Shown: one piece after another, positions 44,554 to 53,500 of the stretch | Layout of the letters: each line of letters opens with the position of its first letter | How positions within the stretch are numbered: position 1 is the first letter of the stretch | Assembly (NCBI RefSeq): GCF_024125445.1 | Contig: NZ_JAMXWM010000018.1 | Span: 16,388 to 80,387 of the forward strand | DNA: 64,000 bases | Direction of reading: 5' to 3' | Source of the DNA: Sporolactobacillus shoreicorticis | GTDB lineage: Bacteria > Bacillota > Bacilli > Bacillales > Sporolactobacillaceae | The notes under the pieces: model-generated | What the model saw: the letters and a program-made list of their open reading frames with translations, nothing else | Told to the model about the DNA's origin: nothing | Databases searched by the model: none | Translations under genes and position numbers: made by a program

Positions 44554-44687
44554 AACAACTTCGTTTAGACAATAATGTGATTTGTGTTAATGAAATTGAC
44601 TTAAGAGAGATTTCTGAAAAAACATTATGTTTTCAGGCTGTAAAACAAATTTCTAAAAAAGTTAGATTCACTATATTGTTAAAGTAA
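44550..44687 (+). CDS. 45-codon ORF overlapping the 15-codon ORF
   Basis: A frame starting MKQLRLDNNVICVNEIDLRE and ending KKVRFTILLK. It is coupled to the preceding mini-ORF through ATGA. It is Lys/Ile-rich with no recognised family. It could be a small toxin or regulatory peptide, the C-terminal part of a frameshifted 60-residue protein, or a chance frame in AT-rich DNA. Confidence 0.35.
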   Translation: MKQLRLDNNVICVNEIDLREISEKTLCFQAVKQISKKVRFTILLK

Positions 44688-44715
44688 TTTAATTTGATAA
44701 AAAGAGGGTGGCTAA

Positions 44716-44739
44716 ATGGATGGTAAAAAATATCCATAA
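44716..44739 (+). other. Seven-codon mini-ORF with ribosome site upstream of cas5
   Basis: MDGKKYP, with AGAGGGTGG immediately upstream. ATGGAT and ATCCAT inside it form a 6-bp hairpin. TATGAATAACTAAT follows at 44747-44760, nearly the same as TATGAATAACTGAT at 44477-44490 before the other small ORF. Confidence 0.25.
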
Positions 44740-44782
44740 AATTCATTATGAATAACTAATCTTTATTTATGGAGGTGAAAAT

Positions 44783-45502
44783 GTGAAAAATAGTTATTGT
44801 TTTGTGGTCTACGCACCCTATGCCCTGTTTACGGATCCACTGACCAGAATTGGTGGAGAAAAATCTACTTATCAAGTTCCGACCTATGAAGCTTTAAAAG
44901 GAATAGTTGAAAGCGTTTACTGGAAGCCTACTCTCATTCACTACATTGATTCAATACGTGTTTTGCACACAATTCGAATGGAGACTAAGGGTGTACGACC
45001 AATTGAATACGGTGGAGGCAACACGCTAGCTAATTATACTTATCTCAAGAATCCGAGGTATGTAGTTCAGGGACATTTTGAGTTTAATCTGAACCGTCCG
45101 GATCTTGAAGGTGACCGCAACGAGGGCAAACACTTCAGCATATTTCAGCGCTCATTAAAGGCAGGCGGGCGTCGTGATATTTTCTTAGGAACACGTGAAT
45201 GTCAGGGGTATGTTGAGCCATGTACATTTGATGAGGAAAAAGGAGATTACGATTTAATAGATGAGGTTCACTTTGGTACCATGGTGCATGGTATTTCTTA
45301 TCCGGATGAGACGGGCAAGGATGAATTGGCGATCCGATTATGGCAACCGGTCATGAAAAACGGCGTCATTCATTTCCCGCGCCCTGAAACATGTAATTTG
45401 GTAAGAAAAATAGGAGAGATGCAGACAAAACAATTTGATCTGTCATCAATTCAAACAGTAGATGCACTCTTTGATGAATTTGAAAAGGGGGCAACAAGAT
45501 GA
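44783..45502 (+). CDS. cas5c: Cas5c (Cas5d) pre-crRNA endoribonuclease
   Basis: A 239-residue type I-C Cas5. It replaces Cas6: it cuts the repeat hairpin and stays bound as a Cascade subunit. Counting from the GTG start, Tyr46 (SVYWKP) and Lys116-His117 ([11 protein letters not shown]) fall exactly at the catalytic positions known for Cas5d. The N-terminal [32 protein letters not shown] motif is typical. GGAGG precedes the GTG by seven bases. It overlaps cas8c by four bases (ATGA). First gene of the six-gene cas operon. Confidence 0.95.
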   Translation: MKNSYCFVVYAPYALFTDPLTRIGGEKSTYQVPTYEALKGIVESVYWKPTLIHYIDSIRVLHTIRMETKGVRPIEYGGGNTLANYTYLKNPRYVVQGHFEFNLNRPDLEGDRNEGKHFSIFQRSLKAGGRRDIFLGTRECQGYVEPCTFDEEKGDYDLIDEVHFGTMVHGISYPDETGKDELAIRLWQPVMKNGVIHFPRPETCNLVRKIGEMQTKQFDLSSIQTVDALFDEFEKGATR

Positions 45503-47433
45503 GCTGCTTTTTAAATCTATATAAAATCTATGAGGCAAATCAATCATTTGTAGGCGTAGAAGAAGAGAGAAATGGGAGAAACTACTCGCTTTTACCGATT
45601 TCCCATACAACACAGACGGCTCATATTGAAGTTACAGTTACTGAAGATGGAAATTTTCATACCGCGGAAATCATTTCAAATAAAAATGAACGTGAAACAG
45701 TGATTCCGTGTACAGAGGCTTCGGCAAGTAGAGCGGGGGCAGCCGTTGCGCCCTATCCACTACACGATAAAATCAGCTATGTTGCGGGTGATTTTGTTGC
45801 CTTTGGTGGGAAAATAAAAGACAGTAATGATCAACCTTTCTCCCATTACATTGCAAACTTAAAATTATGGGCTGAGTCTCAATATACGCAACCGCAAATA
45901 AGAAGTATCTATACTTATCTGAAAAAGAGCTGCTTGATTAAGGATTTGATTGATGAGCATATTCTGTGGCTGGATGAGAACGGGAAATTAATTGATAAAT
46001 GGAAAGATCAATATAAATCCATTTGTGGAGGAGAAAAACCAGAAATATTTTCCATTGTTGCTGGGGGACAATATAGTACGTTTATTCGATTTGGGGTTTA
46101 CACAAATCATGAGAATAAACTTGCTCCTAAGGTATGGAAAAACAAAGATATCTATAATTCTTTCATTAAATTTTATAGTCATCAGTTAAGTGATCGTGAT
46201 CTGTGTTATGTTACGGGACAATTTGTCCCATTTACGGAGAGGCATGCAAATAAAATTAGAAATTCTGGTGATAAAGCAAAATTAATATCCGCAAATGATA
46301 CGAGTGGTTTTACTTTTCGGGGACTTTTTCAGACAAGCCACGAAGCAGCGAATATCAGTTATGAAGTATCACAAAAAGCACATAATGCCTTGAAATGGTT
46401 GATAAGGCGACAAGGAAAAATTATTGATAATCGTGTGTTTTTGGTTTGGACAGTATCTGGTGAAGAATTGCCGGATCCAGACGAAGATTTTTTTGATCTT
46501 GCAAATTTGACAGATAATAAAGAGGAAATAGTCGAACAAACCGCGTTTACTGATCAAGCTTTCGCCGAACAATTTAGAAGGGCGATTGATGGACTTCGAA
46601 ATGACTTGAGTCATGTAAGTGAAGTGAATATTCTTATTCTTGATTCTGCAACAACAGGTAGAATGGCTATTTTGTATGATCGGAACATACAAAAAGAAAT
46701 TTATTTAAAAGGTTTACAAGAATGGCATGCCCAATGTATTTGGAAACATCGCTATGTCAGAAAAAAAGACAAGAAATTAATAGAATTTATTGGTGCACCA
46801 TCAACCATAGATATTGCCTATGCTGCTTATGGTCCCAACGCAAATGAAAAGGTTATTAAAGAAACTATAGAACGATTACTGCCATGCATTGTTGATTGTC
46901 GCCATGTTCCAAAAGATATTGTTACGGCAACGTTTAATCGTGCAGTTAACCCGCTCGTCAAGGATCAATACGAATGGGAAAAAACGTTAAGCATTGCCTG
47001 TGCTTTAATTAATCGACAAGAACAAGAATATGAACGAAAGAGGGTATTTAAATTGGCTCTTGATGAACAATTAAATGATCGAAGTTACTTGTTTGGCCGT
47101 CTGCTTGCAATTGCAGACGTACTGGAACATCGAGCGCTTAGGTCCGAGGATTGGAGAATGAGTAATGCGATGCGTTATATGAATGATTTTGCTAAGCATC
47201 CGGAACGAACATGGGCAATTATTCAAGCCAATCTTATTCCCTATCAGGCGAAACTTAGCCGAGGCGGATGGTACTTAACTCAACTTATTGATCAAGTAGG
47301 TGCTATGTTTCAAACAGATGAATTTAATGATCGGCCGCTATCCGGTAAATTTCTTTTAGGATTTTACAGTCAACGACATCAACTGTATCAAAAGAAATCT
47401 GAAGAACCACTGGCTGCTCAATTAGAAAAATAA
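45499..47433 (+). CDS. cas8c: Cas8c (Csd1), large subunit of type I-C Cascade
   Basis: A 644-residue Csd1-family protein. It recognises the PAM and holds the interference complex. The N-terminus ([41 protein letters not shown]), [55 protein letters not shown] and a helical C-terminal domain fit the family in order and length. The start overlaps the cas5 stop (ATGA). The C-terminal part contains an internal start for a Cas11c small subunit. Confidence 0.94.
   Translation: MSCFLNLYKIYEANQSFVGVEEERNGRNYSLLPISHTTQTAHIEVTVTEDGNFHTAEIISNKNERETVIPCTEASASRAGAAVAPYPLHDKISYVAGDFVAFGGKIKDSNDQPFSHYIANLKLWAESQYTQPQIRSIYTYLKKSCLIKDLIDEHILWLDENGKLIDKWKDQYKSICGGEKPEIFSIVAGGQYSTFIRFGVYTNHENKLAPKVWKNKDIYNSFIKFYSHQLSDRDLCYVTGQFVPFTERHANKIRNSGDKAKLISANDTSGFTFRGLFQTSHEAANISYEVSQKAHNALKWLIRRQGKIIDNRVFLVWTVSGEELPDPDEDFFDLANLTDNKEEIVEQTAFTDQAFAEQFRRAIDGLRNDLSHVSEVNILILDSATTGRMAILYDRNIQKEIYLKGLQEWHAQCIWKHRYVRKKDKKLIEFIGAPSTIDIAYAAYGPNANEKVIKETIERLLPCIVDCRHVPKDIVTATFNRAVNPLVKDQYEWEKTLSIACALINRQEQEYERKRVFKLALDEQLNDRSYLFGRLLAIADVLEHRALRSEDWRMSNAMRYMNDFAKHPERTWAIIQANLIPYQAKLSRGGWYLTQLIDQVGAMFQTDEFNDRPLSGKFLLGFYSQRHQLYQKKSEEPLAAQLEK
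47053..47433 (+). CDS. cas11c: Cas11c small subunit by internal translation of cas8c (candidate)
   Basis: In type I-C systems the small subunit is made from an internal start in cas8c. Here AAAGAGGG (47037-47044) lies eight bases before an in-frame TTG (47053), which would give a 126-residue helical protein beginning [22 protein letters not shown]. Length and position agree with known Cas11c proteins. Start choice is inferred. Confidence 0.6.
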   Translation: MALDEQLNDRSYLFGRLLAIADVLEHRALRSEDWRMSNAMRYMNDFAKHPERTWAIIQANLIPYQAKLSRGGWYLTQLIDQVGAMFQTDEFNDRPLSGKFLLGFYSQRHQLYQKKSEEPLAAQLEK

Positions 47434-47463
47434 AGAACAAAAATAAAAGGAGCGATTTTAAAA

Positions 47464-48324
47464 ATGACTGTTCTTGATCATAAAATTGATTTTGCCGTTC
47501 TGATAACGGTTACGAAAGCTAATCCAAATGGTGATCCACTAAACGGAAATCGTCCAAGACAGAATTATGATGGTTATGGAGAAATTTCTGATGTTGCCAT
47601 TAAACGCAAAATTAGAAACCGTCTACAAGATATGGGGGAGTCTATTTTTGTTCAATCTAATGATCGACAGGCTGATCAATTTGGTAGTCTGCGAGAACGC
47701 GCGGATGGCAATGAAGAATTAAAAGCAATCACTAAAGATAAGAAGAAAACAAATGATGATTTTGCTGAAACTGCATGTAGAACATGGTTTGATGTTCGTA
47801 GCTTTGGGCAAGTTTTTGCTTTTAAAGGGGGATCCAGCAAGGGCGTTTCTGTTGGAGTACGCGGACCCGTAAGCATACAAACAGCGGTAAGTGTGACACC
47901 AATTGATATATCAAGCATGCAAATTACAAAAAGCGTCAACTCGGAACCGGGTGAGGGCAAGGGGTCGGATACGATGGGGATGAAGCATCGAGTCGATTTT
48001 GGTCTTTATCGTTTTAATGGAAGCATCAATACACAGTTAGCGGAAAAGACGGGTTTTACTAATGAAGATGCCATTAAAATAAAAGAGGCTCTACTTTCTT
48101 TATTTGAAAATGACGCCTCGTCTGCACGCCCTGAAGGAAGTATGTCAGTTTATGAACTCTATTGGTGGGAACATAGAAGTAAATTGGGACAATATTCTTC
48201 GGCTAAAGTTCATCATTCACTTGAAGTCAAACCAGCTAATGACATGCCAAAACAATTGGAAGACTACGAAATTACCCTTGATAAACTTGATGATTTGGAT
48301 GTGGAAGTTATTGAAGGCAGATAA
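47464..48324 (+). CDS. cas7c: Cas7c (Csd2), crRNA-binding backbone subunit
   Basis: A 286-residue Cas7 RAMP protein: the N-terminal LITVTKANPNGDPLNGNRPRQNYDGYGEISDVAIKRKIRNRL and the VSVGVRGPVSIQTAVSVTPIDISSMQITKSVNSEP block typical of type I-C. It multimerises along the crRNA spacer. AAGGAG lies nine bases before the ATG. Cas4 starts inside its last codons. Confidence 0.95.
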   Translation: MTVLDHKIDFAVLITVTKANPNGDPLNGNRPRQNYDGYGEISDVAIKRKIRNRLQDMGESIFVQSNDRQADQFGSLRERADGNEELKAITKDKKKTNDDFAETACRTWFDVRSFGQVFAFKGGSSKGVSVGVRGPVSIQTAVSVTPIDISSMQITKSVNSEPGEGKGSDTMGMKHRVDFGLYRFNGSINTQLAEKTGFTNEDAIKIKEALLSLFENDASSARPEGSMSVYELYWWEHRSKLGQYSSAKVHHSLEVKPANDMPKQLEDYEITLDKLDDLDVEVIEGR

Positions 48325-48973
48325 TGAAGATGATTATTTGATGCTTTCAGGAATCCAACATTTTCAATTTTGCAGACGACAATGGGCATTAATTCATATC
48401 GAGCAGCAATGGGAGGAAAACGTCCGAACTGTTGAAGGGCAATTTTTACATCGTAAAGCTGATCAACCATTTATCCGAGAAAAACGTGGAGATAAGTTGG
48501 TTGTCAGGGCAATGCCAGTGAAGTCAAATAAGTTGAGGATTACAGGTATTTGTGATGTCGTTGAATTTGTGAGAGATGAGACACATGGCGTCACAATTAA
48601 TGGGATGGATGGAAGATTTGTTCCATTTCCAATTGAATATAAACATGGCAAACCCAAAGTAGATGATTCAGATCGATTACAATTAACGGCACAGGCAATA
48701 TGTCTTGAAGAAATGCTTCTTTGCGATGTGAAACAGGGCTTTATATTTTACAATGAATTAAAGCACCGAGTGTCCGTTGAATTTACTGAGGAACTAAGAA
48801 AGAAAGTTCATTCAATGATTTCGGAGATGCAGGACTATTATCGACGTCAATACACACCAAAAGTAAGGACGGGTAAATTTTGTTTGAGTTGTTCGCTGCA
48901 AAATATATGCTTACCAAAATTAATGCAGAAACAGACAGTAAAGCGTTATATTGAAGGGAAAATATATGAATGA
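48311..48973 (+). CDS. cas4: Cas4 adaptation nuclease
   Basis: A 220-residue Cas4. It has SGIQHFQFCRRQWALIHIEQQW with the first cluster Cys, RecB-type motifs DVVEF and FPIEYKHGKPK, QLTAQAICLEEML, and C-terminal cysteines CLSCSLQNICLPK completing the 4Fe-4S site. It trims prespacers and selects PAM together with Cas1. A much longer frame (from 48104) only overlaps cas7. The TTG at 48311 (GGAAG upstream) gives the family's usual N-terminus MKADNEDDYLMLSGIQ; ATG 48341 is also possible. Confidence 0.93.
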   Translation: MKADNEDDYLMLSGIQHFQFCRRQWALIHIEQQWEENVRTVEGQFLHRKADQPFIREKRGDKLVVRAMPVKSNKLRITGICDVVEFVRDETHGVTINGMDGRFVPFPIEYKHGKPKVDDSDRLQLTAQAICLEEMLLCDVKQGFIFYNELKHRVSVEFTEELRKKVHSMISEMQDYYRRQYTPKVRTGKFCLSCSLQNICLPKLMQKQTVKRYIEGKIYE

Positions 48974-50001
48974 AACGACTGCTTAACACTTTATATATCA
49001 CTCAACCCGATGTGTATCTTTCCCTTGATGGCGGTAATATCGTACTGCAAAAAGAGCGAGAGAAACTGGGACGAGTCCCGCTTCATAATCTGGAAGCGGT
49101 GATCGCATTTGGTTATATAGGGGCTAGTCCTGCATTGATGGGGTATTGCGCAAAAAACAATATTGCTCTTACTTTCTTTACTATGAATGGACATTTTTTA
49201 GCAAGGGTAATAGGTGAGAGTCGGGGAAATGTTGTTCTTCGAAAGAAGCAGTACCGGGTTTCTGATAACCTCACTGAATCGAGTTTGATTGCAAGAAACT
49301 TCATTTTGGGAAAGGTATATAACCACAAGTGGGTACTTGAACGAATAACAAGAGATTACCCTCTACGAATTAATGTCAATGCATTTAAAAATGCTTCACA
49401 AGAGTTAACCGCTGTTTTGGGACAAATTCGTAAATGTAATGATTTAGAGCGATTAAGGGGTTTGGAAGGACAAGCAGCGACAACTTATTTTGCTATGTTT
49501 GATCAGATGATTTTGCAGCAAAAAGATCATTTTATTTTTAAGGGCAGATCAAGACGGCCTCCTTTAGATAATGTTAATGCAATGCTTTCATTTGCATATA
49601 CGCTACTAGCAAACGATGTAACGGCAGCTCTTGAGGGCATTGGGCTGGACGCTTACGTTGGCTTTATGCATCGTGATCGGCCCGGACGTGCATCCTTGGC
49701 GTTAGATGTTATGGAAGAATTGCGAGGTGTCTATGCTGACAGGTTTGTTATTTCATTAATTAATAAGAGAGTTTTGCATAATGAAGACTTCATGAAAAAG
49801 GAAAATGGAGCTGTAATCATGAACGAGGATGCAAGAAAACTTTTCTTAAAAACGTGGCAAACAAAAAAACAAGAAAAATTGACTCATCCCTTTTTGGACG
49901 AGAAGATTTCATGGGGACTTGTTCCGCATGTTCAAGCCCTGTTATTAGCTCGACATTTACGAAATGATTTAGATGAATATCCACCATTTTTATGGAAATG
50001 A
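48970..50001 (+). CDS. cas1: Cas1c integrase
   Basis: A 343-residue Cas1. The N-terminal beta domain is LYITQPDVYLSLDGGNIVLQKERE. The C-terminal catalytic domain has Glu in RLRGLEGQAATTYF (about 165), His in GFMHRDRPGRASLALDVMEELR (about 236) and Asp in the same helix (about 248). It integrates spacers at the leader end together with Cas2. The start overlaps cas4 (ATGA). Confidence 0.96.
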   Translation: MKRLLNTLYITQPDVYLSLDGGNIVLQKEREKLGRVPLHNLEAVIAFGYIGASPALMGYCAKNNIALTFFTMNGHFLARVIGESRGNVVLRKKQYRVSDNLTESSLIARNFILGKVYNHKWVLERITRDYPLRINVNAFKNASQELTAVLGQIRKCNDLERLRGLEGQAATTYFAMFDQMILQQKDHFIFKGRSRRPPLDNVNAMLSFAYTLLANDVTAALEGIGLDAYVGFMHRDRPGRASLALDVMEELRGVYADRFVISLINKRVLHNEDFMKKENGAVIMNEDARKLFLKTWQTKKQEKLTHPFLDEKISWGLVPHVQALLLARHLRNDLDEYPPFLWK

Positions 50002-50002
50002 G

Positions 50003-50302
50003 GTGTTCAATATACTTGTTCTCATTACTTATGATGTCAGTACTGTAACAAGTGCCGGACAAAAACGACTGAGAAAAGTGGCAAAAATCTGCCAAAGATA
50101 TGGACAACGTGTTCAAAACTCAGTGTTTGAATGTATTATTGATTCAACACAATTTGTTAGTCTGAAAGGTAAATTAACAGAAATAATTAATGAATCTACA
50201 GATAGCTTGCGGTTTTATCAGCTTGGTAAAAATTATAAAAACAAGATTGAGCATATTGGATCTAAAGAAACTGTGGATTTAGAAGGTCCTCTATTATTTT
50301 AG
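50003..50302 (+). CDS. cas2: Cas2
   Basis: A 99-residue Cas2: LVLITYDVSTVTSAGQKRLRKVAKICQRYGQRVQNSVFEC with the ferredoxin-like Asp, and the C-terminal LGKNYKNKIEHIGSKETVDLEGPLLF usual for type I-C. The GTG at 50003 immediately follows the cas1 stop and is the best start; the frame's earlier start lies within cas1. Confidence 0.95.
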   Translation: MFNILVLITYDVSTVTSAGQKRLRKVAKICQRYGQRVQNSVFECIIDSTQFVSLKGKLTEIINESTDSLRFYQLGKNYKNKIEHIGSKETVDLEGPLLF

Positions 50303-50512
50303 AATTCAAGAGAGGTACCTAATTACATCTTTGGTGCGGATATGGTGTGCACATAATTTTTCGTGAGCTTTCGCACCATTAATATGTGAATATATTCCAA
50401 AATTATAGTTTGAAGTTAACTATTTGCCAATTATTTTCCATAAAATATGATTTTTCTTGGTGGAATCAATAATAATTATGAAAGAATTGACGTATTATTG
50501 TCAGATTTCGCT
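50303..50512 (+). promoter_or_regulatory. CRISPR leader
   Basis: A 210-base AT-rich, gene-free segment between cas2 and the first repeat, on the side where repeats are perfect. This is where integration and the array promoter are expected. GGTGCG...CGCACC (about 50332-50375) could form a long hairpin. I could not define the promoter with confidence. Confidence 0.7.
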
Positions 50513-53500
50513 ATCGCACTCTTTATGAGTGCGTGGATTTAAATCTGTAACTGTGGTAGCAATATCGTGCGATCCGCATCGCACTCTTTATGAGTGCGTG
50601 GATTTAAATTATTGATCGATGCTCCGACGAGACAAAGAGAATTATCGCACTCTTTATGAGTGCGTGGATTTAAATATTGCTCCGAGTATAAAATTTCCGA
50701 GCGCCTTGCCCATCGCACTCTTTATGAGTGCGTGGATTTAAATGGGAGGTGGAAATGTGGAAGTCACAGCAGATCAGATCGCACTCTTTATGAGTGCGTG
50801 GATTTAAATAAATCGGTAGTCGTCGCCATTTTATCTTGCAATATCGCACTCTTTATGAGTGCGTGGATTTAAATCTCAAAATGGGTTTTGGTCCCATATT
50901 GAATGGAATCGCACTCTTTATGAGTGCGTGGATTTAAATCGTGTACCGAAAATGAGATGATACACGCTCGATATCGCACTCTTTATGAGTGCGTGGATTT
51001 AAATCTTGTCGACATCCGGCACAAATGATAGCTGAGACAATCGCACTCTTTATGAGTGCGTGGATTTAAATAGCTTTTCGAGTTCCATCGTGTCGGATTC
51101 CACGAATCGCACTCTTTATGAGTGCGTGGATTTAAATTGGACTTGGGAACAGTGGCAACTGGAACAGTGGATCGCACTCTTTATGAGTGCGTGGATTTAA
51201 ATTTAATCGCGTCGGTCAATTCTAACTCCGTCAAATATCGCACTCTTTATGAGTGCGTGGATTTAAATTTTTAGGTAATCGTTTTCAGACGCCAAATGCA
51301 CCATCGCACTCTTTATGAGTGCGTGGATTTAAATCCTGCAACGTCTCCGTATCTTGTTGTGAGGGTAATCGCACTCTTTATGAGTGCGTGGATTTAAATG
51401 ATGATTATGCTGCACTCGTCGCCGGTGCTGACAATCGCACTCTTTATGAGTGCGTGGATTTAAATCGCGGATTGTTGTCCGACGCAATGATTACGACACA
51501 TCGCACTCTTTATGAGTGCGTGGATTTAAATTGGTAGCCGCTGTTCCGGTTGCCGCTGTTCCAGTATCGCACTCTTTATGAGTGCGTGGATTTAAATTTA
51601 TAATCACTTGGATTATCCAATTTAGGAGATGATCGCACTCTTTATGAGTGCGTGGATTTAAATGCTCAGGGAAAACTGTCGCGATGATTGATTCGTATCG
51701 CACTCTTTATGAGTGCGTGGATTTAAATAACCCGACCTGAACCGTTAATTCGTTTGGATCTGATCGCACTCTTTATGAGTGCGTGGATTTAAATTTCGCT
51801 AGATAGCTGTTTGTGTAACTCTTAAATCATCGCACTCTTTATGAGTGCGTGGATTTAAATTAATTATGACGATGTTGATTAAGCCGAAACACCATCGCAC
51901 TCTTTATGAGTGCGTGGATTTAAATATCATAGAACTCGGCATATAAATGTGACCCCTTGATCGCACTCTTTATGAGTGCGTGGATTTAAATCTGCTTCAA
52001 TCGAATGGTAATTCTCCCTGTTCAGTTCCATCGCACTCTTTATGAGTGCGTGGATTTAAATCTAAATAAACGCATATAGTTTGTGCGTTGGGCTTATCGC
52101 ACTCTTTATGAGTGCGTGGATTTAAATAAAACGTATCTTTCGGATGTGCCGGTTTATGGAAATCGCACTCTTTATGAGTGCGTGGATTTAAATACACCTT
52201 ATGAATGAATTAAAGGCATATACCGAAGATCGCACTCTTTATGAGTGCGTGGATTTAAATACTGATTTTGAAGCAACTAAATTATTACGGAGCTATCGCA
52301 CTCTTTATGAGTGCGTGGATTTAAATAAGAGCTGCTACGGGTAATGCGCATTTTGTTTATTATCGCACTCTTTATGAGTGCGTGGATTTAAATATTTCTG
52401 CCGCTGCCCTTAACGTAGAGGCACTTCCGATCGCACTCTTTATGAGTGCGTGGATTTAAATTACATAGCTAATCCGTTTGTTATCTTCTTTCAGATCGCA
52501 CTCTTTATGAGTGCGTGGATTTAAATGATTGTGTCACTTCCGGTTTATATTCTTGCGGAATCGCACTCTTTATGAGTGCGTGGATTTAAATTTGATAGTC
52601 GAGTGACGAAGGGTCGATATAGTCTAGATCGCACTCTTTATGAGTGCGTGGATTTAAATTATTTTGCATTTCGGGGGGCTTAATGGTGAACAGGATCGCA
52701 CTCTTTATGAGTGCGTGGATTTAAATGCGATGAAAATGGCATAATCGTAGAACCTTATCGATCGCACTCTTTATGAGTGCGTGGATTTAAATGTTTTTGA
52801 AAAGGGAATCAGTGAGGAAACGACACGATCGCACTCTTTATGAGTGCGTGGATTTAAATAGAGACCCGCATCCAATTGCAAAAATTGTAAACGATCGCAC
52901 TCTTTATGAGTGCGTGGATTTAAATTTGATAAGGTCAACTCAATCACCTATCAGAAATTATCGCACTCTTTATGAGTGCGTGGATTTAAATCTTTGGCTT
53001 GTGCATCTGGTTAATGGCCTGCGTCATCGCACTCTTTATGAGTGCGTGGATTTAAATTTCCTCATCGATGTCGCCTAGGGCGATTACTTCGGATCGCACT
53101 CTTTATGAGTGCGTGGATTTAAATTGCAAAGAGGCCACTACATCATCATCGCGGCCGCCATCGCACTCTTTATGAGTGCGTGGATTTAAATTTTCGTGTC
53201 GATCACGTCAACCCAGCAGCCGAAATCATCGCACTCTTTATGAGTGCGTGGATTTAAATTACTGCGGTTGGTGCCGTCGGCAGTTTGGTGGTATATCGCA
53301 CTCTTTATGAGTGCGTGGATTTAAATCAGTCGCCGCTACCCATTGCCCAAGAATAAAACATCGCACTCTTTATGAGTGCGTGGATTTAAATTTCATTTCG
53401 TGGTGCCCACGGCAGCGGTGCATAATCGCACTCTTTATGAGTGCGTGGATTTAAATTCACGGATGGCGTCGGGGATGATTTGCTTCGTAATCGCACTCTT

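Noticed and set aside
48104..48310. N-terminal extension of cas4 into cas7
   Set aside because: It overlaps conserved Cas7 sequence in another frame. Cas4 homology begins only at about 48311-48341.
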